Assembly: GCA_047972995.1 (NCBI GenBank)
Contig: JBKEBD010000002.1
Span: forward strand, 124,001 to 188,000
DNA from: JBKEDC01 sp047972995
GTDB lineage: Bacteria > Bacteroidota > Bacteroidia > Bacteroidales > Prolixibacteraceae
Length of the DNA: 64,000 nt
Direction: 5' to 3'
A program made the position numbers and the translations under genes. Each line of letters starts with the position of its first letter. Position 1 is the first letter of the stretch. Below, in pieces: positions 35,600 to 44,138 of this stretch. The notes beneath the pieces are model-generated. The model did not search any database. It saw nothing but the letters and a program-made list of their open reading frames with translations, and had not been told where the DNA came from.

Positions 35600-38500
35600 T
35601 TAGTTTTTTGAGTTTCCTGAAAATATCTTATAGTAATAATCAAACCTAGCCATTAGGCTGTTAGCGGTTTCCTTGTCTCCACCTTTTTGGCAAGTCAACA
35701 CCATTTCTTGCATAAAATAAAGCGTGCGCTGTGCTTCATCTTGCACCGATGCAAACTTCGCCCCATCTAAATTCATGAAGAATAGTATTTCTTCCTCTAA
35801 ACTATCGAAAATATCATTAGCCAGAGTTTGCGCCTGATGTTTTGCATCTTCCTTCAATTTGATGTTCGATTCGGTTGGCAATGCTAATCTATCTTGCGCT
35901 ATTTTATAATATTCTTCTACCGCTTGAATAGAGAAATAGTTGTATGGTAACTGTGCTTTGGGCATTAATTCGGCACCACGTTGAAGCACCTGATAAGCTG
36001 AATCTAACTTGCTTTCATTAATGAGGTTATCCGACAATCTGTTGAATCCGCTACGCAGGTTAGTCATCATTCTTCGGTTGTTTTCATCTACATACACCGT
36101 TGTGTCTTCCATGTTCCCCCATTTGAAGGTGTGCATCATGTTTTCATAAATCAAATCGGTGTTTACGCTACCAATGTCCATCCTGCCCGAAGCTCCTTTA
36201 ATTGGCACAAAACGATAGGCCAAACCTTCAAGCATGAAGTATTCACTCAAACCATAGTATTTATCGTAAGGCACTGTTGATGAGAAATAAAATGGGCGAC
36301 TCCAATTGGCATTCGAAATCATATCGAGCACCATAAGTTGGTCTTTGGTAATGTAGTTTTGCTTGCTGTAGTCAATGAAAATTGTATCTGCAATTTGGTC
36401 ATACATACTTTCAGGCACTACCTTATTTCGTTTCACCGCTTCTTTATCTACCACAAGGAAAAACTTTTTAGTGGGCAGATACGACACATCATCGAACTCT
36501 TTAAGCTTTGTGCGAGGGTCGTCGGAACGCACAAAATCGAGTGCTTCTTTCAATTCTAGCGGACGATTGATGCGATTCATTAAATAAACCACATCGCGCG
36601 TGCCTTGCACATATTGGTCATGCTCGAAATTGATAGGCAGCGCATCAGATTCATAGGCTTTACGGCGCATTTGGTCGATATACCAGTCGGTTTGCAAGTA
36701 GCTCAAATTACACACGCGCAAGTCGGTGCGCACTCCTTCTACTTCTTGGTTATACCATAGTGGGAAGGTGTCGTTATCTCCATTGGTGAAGATAATGCCG
36801 TTTGGTGCACAGGTGTGCAGGTAGTTTGCTCCGAAATCGGTGCAAGTATAACGATTTGAACGGTCGTGATCGTCCCAGTTTTCGGCCAACATAATGCAGG
36901 GAACGAGCAGCAAGGTAATCAGTGTTGCACCACCGGCAATGGCTGTTTTATGCTTCGATTTGCCTATCATATCCGACAAGGCAGCTACTCCCAAGCCAAT
37001 CCAAATGGCGAAGGCGTAAAATGATGCAGCAAACGAGTAATCGCGCTCTCTGGGTTGCAGCGGATATTGGTTCAAATAAACCACAATAGCTAAGCCGGTC
37101 ATGATGAATAGCACCATCACCACCCAGAAATCATTGTTTTTCTTCTTGTACTGGTAGAAAAGTCCGAGCAATCCGAGCACAAAAGGAAAGAAATAATAGA
37201 CATTTCGACCTTTGTTGTTAGCATACTTTTCGGGTAAAATTGATTGGTCGCCCAAGCGCATATTGTCAATAAATCCTACACCCGAAATCCAGTTTCCATT
37301 TAGCACATTGCCATGCCCTTGAATGTCGTTTTGGCGACCCACAAAGTTCCACATGAAATATCGCCAGTACATATGCACCACTTGATAGCGAATGAAATAG
37401 GTTATATTTTCGGCAAAAGTGGGCTTCATAAGCACTACTTGCTCGCCATTATCGCCTGTTGTTTTCACGCGTCTGCCTTTCACGCCACCCCATTGTTTGT
37501 AAGCATCAATATGCTGCTGCTGACTGCTGTACATACGTGGGAAAATGGTACACATATCTTTGTTATAGTTTGGCTTGGTTTGCTCTTGAGCTACTTCATA
37601 TTTGCCATTGCGTTGCACGTAGTAGTTTTTCGAAAAGCTATAGCGTTCTTTGTCGTCGAGAGGTGCATTATAATACTGACCGTAAAACAACGGACGATCG
37701 CCATATTGCTCTCTATTCAAGTAAGTAAGCAAGCTAAACACATTGTCAGGACTGTTTTGATCCATTGGGGTATCTGCCGATGAGCGAATAACAATCATGG
37801 CAAACGATGAGTAGCCCAAAATGATAACAGCCACCGAAGTGAGCGCCATATTAAGCCATGCTTTTCGCTTGGTGTAACTATAGTAAATGCCATAAATCAA
37901 GCCACCAATAAGCAAGATTGCATAAAGCATAACGCCAGTGTTATAAGGCATTCCCAAGCCATTGGTAAATAGCAATTCAAACCACGATGCAATGGTAACT
38001 ACACCCGGAATAATGCCGTACATTACCATAGCTAGAATCACACATGACACCAAAAAGCTAATGATTGCGCCCTTTACCGTGGGTTCATATTTTCTGAAAT
38101 AATACACCAAACCAATGGCAGGAATAGCCAATAAGTTCAGCAAGTGAACCCCTATAGAAAGCCCAATCATGTAGGCAATGAAGATAATCCATCGGTTAGC
38201 ATGAGGTTCGTCGGCTTCGTCTTCCCACTTCAAGATAGCCCAAAAAACAATGGCTGTAAACAACGATGAAGTAGCATAAACTTCGGCTTCTACAGCCGAA
38301 AACCAGAAAGTATCGCTGAAAGTATATGCCAAAGCGCCAACAATTCCACTACCTAAAATGGCTATTGTTTCGCCTGTTGACAGTTCGCCATTAGGGTTGA
38401 CAATCTTTTTCACCAAATGCGTGATTGTCCAAAAAAGGAACAGAATAGTGAAAGCACTCGCCAAGGCAGACATGGCATTCATGAGCATGGCTACTTGTGA

Positions 38501-38710
38501 AGGGTTTCCAAAAAGGGTGAAGAAACGCCCCAAAATCATGAACAAGGGAGCACCCGGTGGGTGACCAACTTCCAACTTATAAGACGTGGTTATGAATTCG
38601 CCACAATCCCAGAAACTGGCTGTAGGCTCAATGGTTAAAAGATAAGTTATTGCAGCAATGGCAAACACCACCCAACCTGTAACAACATTCAACAGTTTGT
38701 AATTTTTCAT
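35600..38710 (-). CDS. DUF2723 multi-pass membrane protein (PMT-like glycosyltransferase)
   Basis: The 1036-residue protein begins with the DUF2723 signature YLLTIEPTASFWDCGEFITTSYKLEVGHPPGAPLF, in which the acidic residues (DCGE) after the first membrane segment match the catalytic loop position of GT-C protein O-mannosyltransferases. About 12 membrane segments occupy residues 10-640. A soluble C-terminal region then carries TNGDNDTFPLWYNQEVEGVRTDLRV and an alpha-helical, TPR-like tail (about 900-1036). The family is conserved in Bacteroidota and is proposed to transfer sugar from a lipid carrier to exported proteins; that activity is inferred. It is monocistronic by position, with a terminator behind it and a family A element upstream. 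Confidence 0.88.
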   Translation of the reverse strand: MKNYKLLNVVTGWVVFAIAAITYLLTIEPTASFWDCGEFITTSYKLEVGHPPGAPLFMILGRFFTLFGNPSQVAMLMNAMSALASAFTILFLFWTITHLVKKIVNPNGELSTGETIAILGSGIVGALAYTFSDTFWFSAVEAEVYATSSLFTAIVFWAILKWEDEADEPHANRWIIFIAYMIGLSIGVHLLNLLAIPAIGLVYYFRKYEPTVKGAIISFLVSCVILAMVMYGIIPGVVTIASWFELLFTNGLGMPYNTGVMLYAILLIGGLIYGIYYSYTKRKAWLNMALTSVAVIILGYSSFAMIVIRSSADTPMDQNSPDNVFSLLTYLNREQYGDRPLFYGQYYNAPLDDKERYSFSKNYYVQRNGKYEVAQEQTKPNYNKDMCTIFPRMYSSQQQHIDAYKQWGGVKGRRVKTTGDNGEQVVLMKPTFAENITYFIRYQVVHMYWRYFMWNFVGRQNDIQGHGNVLNGNWISGVGFIDNMRLGDQSILPEKYANNKGRNVYYFFPFVLGLLGLFYQYKKKNNDFWVVMVLFIMTGLAIVVYLNQYPLQPRERDYSFAASFYAFAIWIGLGVAALSDMIGKSKHKTAIAGGATLITLLLVPCIMLAENWDDHDRSNRYTCTDFGANYLHTCAPNGIIFTNGDNDTFPLWYNQEVEGVRTDLRVCNLSYLQTDWYIDQMRRKAYESDALPINFEHDQYVQGTRDVVYLMNRINRPLELKEALDFVRSDDPRTKLKEFDDVSYLPTKKFFLVVDKEAVKRNKVVPESMYDQIADTIFIDYSKQNYITKDQLMVLDMISNANWSRPFYFSSTVPYDKYYGLSEYFMLEGLAYRFVPIKGASGRMDIGSVNTDLIYENMMHTFKWGNMEDTTVYVDENNRRMMTNLRSGFNRLSDNLINESKLDSAYQVLQRGAELMPKAQLPYNYFSIQAVEEYYKIAQDRLALPTESNIKLKEDAKHQAQTLANDIFDSLEEEILFFMNLDGAKFASVQDEAQRTLYFMQEMVLTCQKGGDKETANSLMARFDYYYKIFSGNSKN

Positions 38711-39134
38711 CCGTATTATTAATTGCTTTTATGTTGTTTAACGAAACTTCTCATAAGCTGTTAGCCTAATAGAACGTTAAGCAAACAAGAGGTTTCATCA
38801 ACTTTATTTTAGCACCCTTTTTTGTTTATCGAGCATTTTACCGAGCGAATATAATACATTCCATACAGAATACCTTGTCTAACTCACATTTATTAACCTG
38901 CAAGCAGTAATGAGCAGCTTAATTTGCATCTCATTGCATTTGAGTTGCAAGTTACACATGGAACAAATCGAAAATATCAGCATGAAATCACCCACCCAAA
39001 AAACGCAGTGAAAAGAGTAAAAAAAGGTTTTGCTATAAGTATTCGTTATTTAACAATAATCAACCATATAATTAAACACATATTTTGCACCTAATCTAGG
39101 AGATTGCCTATATTTTTTAGAAATATGGCGGTAT
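38711..39134. other. intergenic region upstream of the DUF2723 gene
   Basis: About 420 bp of AT-rich DNA carry no ORF worth calling. The promoter of the DUF2723 gene must lie here, but I see no convincing TAnnTTTG box on the minus strand. It ends at the TAATA target duplication of the family A element (39135-39139). Confidence 0.4.
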
Positions 39135-39139
39135 TAATA

Positions 39140-39259
39140 ACCTGAGTTTCAGATAAGATTTTGCCTCAGGTTGTTCTGCTCAAAAACAGAACAAAAGGCT
39201 TCTTAGTACAGCTATTTTTGAAATAAATCCTGAGGCAAAATCTTATCTGAAACTCAGGT
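39140..39259. mobile_element. family A MITE-like element, short form (120 bp)
   Basis: This copy has perfect 31-bp terminal inverted repeats (39140-39170 and 39229-39259; ends ACCTGAGTTTCAGATAAG). It is flanked by exact TAATA duplications at 39135-39139 and 39260-39264. A TTGTTCTG...CAGAACAA hairpin and the shared core are inside, the core in the opposite orientation to the copies at 5966 and 61430. It has no ORF. Its last base contributes to the TAA stop codon of the SpoIID-domain gene. Confidence 0.85.
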
Positions 39260-40599
39260 TAATAGCGTTTCTCGAGCTTTGCACCCTTGAAATAATGTTG
39301 AAGAATAGCAAGATAGCTATATCCTTTCTCCCCCATAACAGCGGCACCAATCTGGCATAATCCTACACCATGTCCCCATCCTGCGCCAATTAATTCAAAG
39401 GAAAGCGGAATATCGTCGTCTCCTTCGGTTTTCACCACAAAAGCTGAACTATAAAGATGACTTGCTGATAGCGTTCTTCTTATTTCTAATTCTTTGCCTA
39501 TTACTCGGGTGCATTTACTTCCCACAATTTTTAATTTTATAATTCTCCCCGATGCTCCACGCTCCATAGGTTCTAATTTTAAAATAGCGCCATAATCTAC
39601 ACCGCTTCTTTTTCGGATGAGTTCAGCCATTTCTCGCTGGGTGTATTTCACTCGCCAACGATAAAAATCGGGTGTAGATTGGTCGAAGTCGGGCAACACT
39701 TGCGAAAGAATTTGCTGATCGGTGGTATTGCAAAAAGCATCGGGCGAAGTTTCAATCCATCGTTTTGCGGCATTTTCTTCCTGCAAGGGGGGTAACTCTT
39801 GCGCTGATTGTGCATCGCGCACTGGCAATAAGTAGGCGTGCTGAACAGGCTCCCACACCGTGTGGAAACTTTCAGAAACACCCCCACAGCATTTCGAAAA
39901 CCGAGCGTCGCATATTTCGCCATGGCTTACTAGAAACTCGCCAAAAGTTTCTGAAATGGCGGCATCAACCTTTTCGTTGATAATTTCTGTAATTCCTTGA
40001 TAGCGCTGGCAGTGATCGTCGGCACACACATCGAACCCTTCGTGATCTTCGCGGTCGTACCAGCGAATATATTCATCGCCTCCATTATGCACGGTATGGT
40101 AGGACGTGCCCTCTAGCTTATTACTTTTCAGCACCTGAGCCACCAGCCAACTTCTCGATATAACAGCATGGGCTTTTAAGAGGTTTTGAGGGCTTTTTGC
40201 ACTCATTTCCGACGATATTACCGACCGTAGGTATTCCTCTAATGGAACACAATTTATCACCCTTATTTTGCCCGATTCTAGGGTTAACATCATGCTTCCT
40301 TTATAGATTAAATCCTTTTTCTGCTCCCAATGAAAATCGATGCCAATCACCACATCATGAATTAAAAAAGAATCTAATTCTTCGGTGGGTTCAAAGCAAA
40401 TGCTTTCGTGCAAGCTGCAAGAACCATCGCTCGATTGCAAACTAATTTTGCCCTGCTGCACGCTTGCCGTGTAATTTGCATTGGCATTTGAAGTGGGTGA
40501 ACTGAATTTTCCTCTTAATTGAAAGTGAACTTCGGATGCTAACAATAGTCCGACTTTAATATTTGGTTGTTGCATAGATTGAAATTTTAGGGTTTGCAC
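39259..40599 (-). CDS. SpoIID/LytB-domain protein
   Basis: SpoIID is a lytic transglycosylase that acts on peptidoglycan stripped of stem peptides in sporulating Firmicutes. Bacteroidota carry the domain without sporulation. The 446-residue protein shows GKIRVINCVPLEEYLRSVISSEM and PQNLLKAHAVISRSWLVAQV (about 130-165; the E of SSEM matches the catalytic glutamate position). It also has CGGVSESFHTVWE and the C-terminal GAGWGHGVGLCQIGAAVMGEKG with a YxxIL-like tail. No signal peptide is evident, so localisation is uncertain; a start at MQQPNIKV is also possible. It lies 19 bp downstream of a HIT-like phosphorylase gene in the uvrC operon. Its TAA stop is formed at the junction with the family A element. 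Confidence 0.87.
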   Translation of the reverse strand: MQTLKFQSMQQPNIKVGLLLASEVHFQLRGKFSSPTSNANANYTASVQQGKISLQSSDGSCSLHESICFEPTEELDSFLIHDVVIGIDFHWEQKKDLIYKGSMMLTLESGKIRVINCVPLEEYLRSVISSEMSAKSPQNLLKAHAVISRSWLVAQVLKSNKLEGTSYHTVHNGGDEYIRWYDREDHEGFDVCADDHCQRYQGITEIINEKVDAAISETFGEFLVSHGEICDARFSKCCGGVSESFHTVWEPVQHAYLLPVRDAQSAQELPPLQEENAAKRWIETSPDAFCNTTDQQILSQVLPDFDQSTPDFYRWRVKYTQREMAELIRKRSGVDYGAILKLEPMERGASGRIIKLKIVGSKCTRVIGKELEIRRTLSASHLYSSAFVVKTEGDDDIPLSFELIGAGWGHGVGLCQIGAAVMGEKGYSYLAILQHYFKGAKLEKRY

Positions 40600-40618
40600 A
40601 AGATGTGCTATTTTCAGA

Positions 40619-41584
40619 TTAAAAATTGGGCGGCTGAACTAAAGCTTTGCGCAGCTCATATCCATCGATAGACACCGAAACTTCGCGATAAATAGTTTTT
40701 ACTTGCTCCAATGATAGCTTATGGAAATCTTCTTCGCGAGGTAAAATAATTTTTCCGCCCATTTCCACCGCAGCAGGACTCACCATAATTTGCTGTTCTC
40801 CCGTGGCATAAAATGCCGCAGGGCGCTGAACCGCTCGCGGAAAAATAAACACGCGTTGTATTTGCTCATCAAAACAGCATAATATATTGAGCATAGGTTC
40901 TTCGGTTGATGCCGATGTCAATAGGTAACGATATATTTCATTAAATTGGGTGAGCAAATCGGCTAAATAAGTTGACTCTAAAACAACTACCGAACGCATA
41001 TATTTTTCTGTCGATACATATATCTTGGTTTGGCTTTGCCAAAAACACAATTGAAATAAATCCGACTGATGAAGAAAATCAACTTCCACAGGCAGGCTTC
41101 CTTTTTCGCAAGCTTGAAAGTGAAAATGATCAGGTGCCGAAGCGCCACAATTTGCTCCATTATAAAAAAGGGTGAAGTGTGGAAGCATTTGGGCTAAATG
41201 AAGCATATCAAGCATTCGCCCTTCTATGCGCTGATCTACATGATTGGCATCGACCAAGGTAAGATGTTTGGCAAAGATAGGATACGGATTAAGCAAAATA
41301 TCGTAATGCTTTCCGCTTGACAATGTTGCTCCTACTCCCTTTTGTGCTGCAGGTCGGTTTGCTGCACACAAAAAGCAAGCTCGCTTGGCAATTGATTTTT
41401 TATCGGTTTTGGCGGCACTCGATTTTAGGCGTGCAGGGTTAAATTGCAACTCTATGTTGCAACCATCTGTAGTTATTTTGCGTTGCTTTATTTCTTTTAA
41501 ATCGGCATAGTTTTGCCTAGCTAATTCCCAATTTTGAAGCTGCTCATTAAAGAGCTTTAGCACGTTTTCTTCTATCGATTTCAT
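40619..41584 (-). CDS. DUF4922 HIT-like nucleotidyltransferase/phosphorylase
   Basis: The 321-residue protein contains the histidine-triad-like motif PDHFHFQACEKGSLP near 165-180, preceded by NGANCGASAPDH. It also has a Cys pair CFLCAANRPAAQKG near 90. This pattern matches DUF4922 proteins related to plant GDP-L-galactose phosphorylase and ATP adenylyltransferase, which transfer nucleotides through a His-nucleotide intermediate. Its start overlaps the uvrC stop by one base (TAATG), so translation is probably coupled. The true substrate cannot be told from the sequence. Family membership is moderately sure and the enzyme class is inferred. Confidence 0.78.
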   Translation of the reverse strand: MKSIEENVLKLFNEQLQNWELARQNYADLKEIKQRKITTDGCNIELQFNPARLKSSAAKTDKKSIAKRACFLCAANRPAAQKGVGATLSSGKHYDILLNPYPIFAKHLTLVDANHVDQRIEGRMLDMLHLAQMLPHFTLFYNGANCGASAPDHFHFQACEKGSLPVEVDFLHQSDLFQLCFWQSQTKIYVSTEKYMRSVVVLESTYLADLLTQFNEIYRYLLTSASTEEPMLNILCCFDEQIQRVFIFPRAVQRPAAFYATGEQQIMVSPAAVEMGGKIILPREEDFHKLSLEQVKTIYREVSVSIDGYELRKALVQPPNF

Positions 41585-43419
41585 TAGTCTATCTTTAAAT
41601 TAAAATGCGTGAAAATTTTGTGTGCTCTAGCTCGCCCTATTTCATCGGCCACTTTCTGAAATGGCTGTTTCTTTAAATTATCTACACTTCCAAACATCTG
41701 CATGAGTTGCTGAATGGTTTGGTTGCCGATTCCTGATATATCGCTCAATTCTGATTTTATAAAATTCTTCGAGCGCTGACTTCGGTGGAAGGTAATACCA
41801 AATCGGTGGGCTTCGTCGCGTGCATGCTGAATGACTTTTAAGGTTTCCGATGTCTTATCTAAATACAAAGGCACTGAGTCGCCAGGAAAATATATTTCTT
41901 CTAGTCGTTTAGCAATGCCAATTATTGGAATTTTACCCCGCAAATCTAATCGCTCTAATGCTTCTAAAGCAGCTCCTAATTGTCCTTTCCCACCATCGAT
42001 AACAATAAGATCGGGCAATTGCTTTTCTTCTTCTACTTGTCGTTTATATCGACGATAAATAATTTCGCGCATCGATTCAAAATCATCCGGACCATCAACA
42101 GTTTTCACATTGAAATGTCGGTATTCTTTTTTAAACGGTTTGGCATTTCTGAACACCACACAAGCTGCCACGGGGTTTGTTCCTTGCAGGTTAGAGTTGT
42201 CGAAACATTCTATTAAAGCCGGCTGCATGTGCAGGCGTAAATCCAACTTCATACGCTCTAAAATCCGAGTGTTTCTATCGTCTTTTGGTTTGCGCAAAGC
42301 TTGTTGTTTTTCTTTTTCTAAACGATAGTATTTTACATTGCGCATAGACAAATCGAGCAATCTTTTTTTATCACCCCGTTCTGGCACTTTAAACGAAATG
42401 CCCTCTAATTCGATTTTCGGATTAAAAGGCACAATGAGCTCTTTGGCATTGCTGAATATCTTTTGGCGCACATCGATAATGGCATATTGCAATAGTTCTT
42501 CTATGCTTTCGTCGAGTGCTTTTTTCAATTCGGTGGTGAATGTTTGCACAATCGATCCGTCTATAACCTTTAAGTAATTCACAAAGGCTAAATCGTCTTT
42601 CAGCTCAATGCTAAACACATCAACATTGGTAATGGTGGAACTCACCACCGTCGATTTGCTTTGAAATTTTTCTAAATGCAATAGCTTTTCTTTCACCTCT
42701 TGCGCTTCTTCAAACTGATAGTTTTCGGCTAGCTCTTGCATTTGTTGTTTTAAGAATCGAATGACATAAGAAATATTTCCGCGCAATATGGAGCGTATAT
42801 TTTGAATGCCCAATTCGTAATCGGCTGGCGGCTGCCTCCCCTCGCAAGGAGCTTTGCAGTTTCCAATATGATACTGCAAGCACACTTTATATTTCCCGGC
42901 ACATACATTATCGTGCGAAAGATTCAACTTACAGGTGCGCACCTTATAGAGTTTTCTAAACATCTCTAGCAGGGTTCTAACCGCCAAAACCGAAGTGTAT
43001 GGACCAAAATATTCCGACCCGTCTCTAATAACATTTCTGGTTTGAAAAACGCGTGGAAAAGCTTCTTTTTTTATAACAATCCAAGGATAAGTTTTGTCGT
43101 CCTTCAATTGAATATTGTAGCGTGGTTGGTATTTTTTTATGAGGTTATTTTCGAGCAACAAGGCATCTTGTTCGGTTTCTACCACCATATGTTTAATATC
43201 GACAATGTTTCGAACAAGCAAAATTGTTTTTCTATTATCATGATTTTTGATGAAATACGACGACACCCTTTTCTTTAAGTTTTTGGCTTTCCCTACATAA
43301 ATTATTTTGCCTGTATTATCAAAATACTGGTATATGCCCGGCAAATTAGGGAGTACGCTCACTAACTCTTTCAACCGAGTTAAACGCTCATTATCCTTTG
43401 TTGTTTTGTTTTTACTCAT
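41584..43419 (-). CDS. uvrC: excinuclease ABC subunit C
   Basis: UvrC makes both incisions beside DNA lesions recognised by UvrAB in nucleotide excision repair. The 611-residue protein has the N-terminal GIY-YIG nuclease (LPGIYQYFDNTGKIIYVGKA, about 26-45) and the CAGKYKVCLQYHIGNCKAPCEG cysteine block (about 168-195). A UVR helix pair follows near 205-245, then the RNase-H-like 5' nuclease (IECFDNSNLQGTNPVAACVVF and LIVIDGGKGQL). The chain ends in a C-terminal HhH pair (LSDISGIGNQTIQQLMQMFGS). Length is normal. It is the first gene of a three-gene leftward operon and has a clean -7 box upstream (43455-43462). Confidence 0.98.
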   Translation of the reverse strand: MSKNKTTKDNERLTRLKELVSVLPNLPGIYQYFDNTGKIIYVGKAKNLKKRVSSYFIKNHDNRKTILLVRNIVDIKHMVVETEQDALLLENNLIKKYQPRYNIQLKDDKTYPWIVIKKEAFPRVFQTRNVIRDGSEYFGPYTSVLAVRTLLEMFRKLYKVRTCKLNLSHDNVCAGKYKVCLQYHIGNCKAPCEGRQPPADYELGIQNIRSILRGNISYVIRFLKQQMQELAENYQFEEAQEVKEKLLHLEKFQSKSTVVSSTITNVDVFSIELKDDLAFVNYLKVIDGSIVQTFTTELKKALDESIEELLQYAIIDVRQKIFSNAKELIVPFNPKIELEGISFKVPERGDKKRLLDLSMRNVKYYRLEKEKQQALRKPKDDRNTRILERMKLDLRLHMQPALIECFDNSNLQGTNPVAACVVFRNAKPFKKEYRHFNVKTVDGPDDFESMREIIYRRYKRQVEEEKQLPDLIVIDGGKGQLGAALEALERLDLRGKIPIIGIAKRLEEIYFPGDSVPLYLDKTSETLKVIQHARDEAHRFGITFHRSQRSKNFIKSELSDISGIGNQTIQQLMQMFGSVDNLKKQPFQKVADEIGRARAHKIFTHFNLKID

Positions 43420-43454
43420 AAAATTGAAATTAAAAGCTGTTCCATTATTTTAGT

Positions 43455-43462
43455 CAAAAGTA
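43455..43462 (-). promoter_or_regulatory. -7 promoter box for uvrC operon
   Basis: The minus strand reads TACTTTTG, an exact match to the Bacteroidetes TAnnTTTG box, about 35 bp upstream of the uvrC ATG. The -33 element is not obvious. Confidence 0.6.
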
Positions 43463-43526
43463 GTATTTTTTTCAAGCCCAAGCATCTTTACAGTTTTTCT
43501 GTTTTTAGCATGCTCCCTCCCCTAAG

Positions 43527-43567
43527 AAACAAAAGAGACGCACTGTAATTAGGCGTCTCTTTTGTTT
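43527..43567 (-). terminator. intrinsic terminator after apt
   Basis: AAACAAAAGAGACGC (43527-43541) pairs perfectly with GCGTCTCTTTTGTTT (43553-43567). The 15-bp stem is A/T-flanked and lies 19 bp beyond the apt stop codon. It ends the ybeY-mnmG-apt transcript. Confidence 0.88.
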
Positions 43568-43586
43568 GTATTGCTCTTTTTTTTTT

Positions 43587-44105
43587 TTAGAAATCAATCA
43601 GGCTGTGAATTTCATATTTTTTGAGTTTTTCTTTGTTTGGTGTTTGCAGAAAAGTTAGGTCTGAAATGAACGAGAAATAAACCTTTTTCACCTTAATTTT
43701 TTCCACCAAATGAAGTGCTGCTAGAGCTGTTCCTCCTGTCGCTAACAAATCATCATGAATGAGCACCACGTCATTTTCATCGAGTGCATCGATGTGCATT
43801 TCTAGCGTGTCGGTGCCATACTCTAAGGTGTATGATTCTTTAATTACTTCAGCAGGAAGCTTTCCGGGTTTGCGCACAGGTACATATCCGGCATTCAAAT
43901 GATAAGCAATTGCGCCACCCAAAATAAAGCCACGCGATTCAAGGCACACCACTTTTGTAATGCCTTTATTGGCGAAATGATTTGATATCTGATCTACTGT
44001 TTCTTTAAAAGCATCTTTATCTTTTAATAGTGTTGTAATATCTTTAAAATCCACCCCTGCCTCGGGGTAATCTGGAATAGAACGAATGTAAGTTTTTAAA
44101 TCCAT
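43587..44105 (-). CDS. apt: adenine phosphoribosyltransferase
   Basis: Apt salvages adenine to AMP using PRPP in the cytoplasm. The 172-residue protein has the N-terminal IPDYPEAGVDFKDITTLL typical of Apt, the ESRGFILGGAIAYHL and VPVRKPGKLP loops, and the PRPP-binding motif VVLIHDDLLATGGTALAAL (about 117-135). Length is normal. It lies 32 bp downstream of mnmG, and the gap holds the parS-like palindrome at 44121-44138. It is followed by a strong terminator. Confidence 0.96.
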   Translation of the reverse strand: MDLKTYIRSIPDYPEAGVDFKDITTLLKDKDAFKETVDQISNHFANKGITKVVCLESRGFILGGAIAYHLNAGYVPVRKPGKLPAEVIKESYTLEYGTDTLEMHIDALDENDVVLIHDDLLATGGTALAALHLVEKIKVKKVYFSFISDLTFLQTPNKEKLKKYEIHSLIDF

Positions 44106-44120
44106 AAATTATTTTTTAAC

Positions 44121-44138
44121 ATGTTCCACGTGGAACAT
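44121..44138. promoter_or_regulatory. parS: candidate parS centromere site (18-bp perfect palindrome)
   Basis: ATGTTCCACGTGGAACAT is a perfect palindrome. Its core TGTTCCACGTGGAACA matches the widely conserved ParB-binding parS consensus (TGTTnCACGTGnAACA form). It lies in the mnmG-apt gap and ends on the first base of the mnmG stop codon triplet. parS sites cluster near the replication origin, and mnmG (gidA) is a classic origin neighbour in many bacteria. No second copy is visible in the window. It is not followed by a T-run, which argues against a terminator. Confidence 0.75.

Noticed and set aside
44121..44138. mnmG/apt palindrome as a transcription terminator
   Set aside because: There is no T-run after it, and the sequence matches parS, so termination is the weaker reading.
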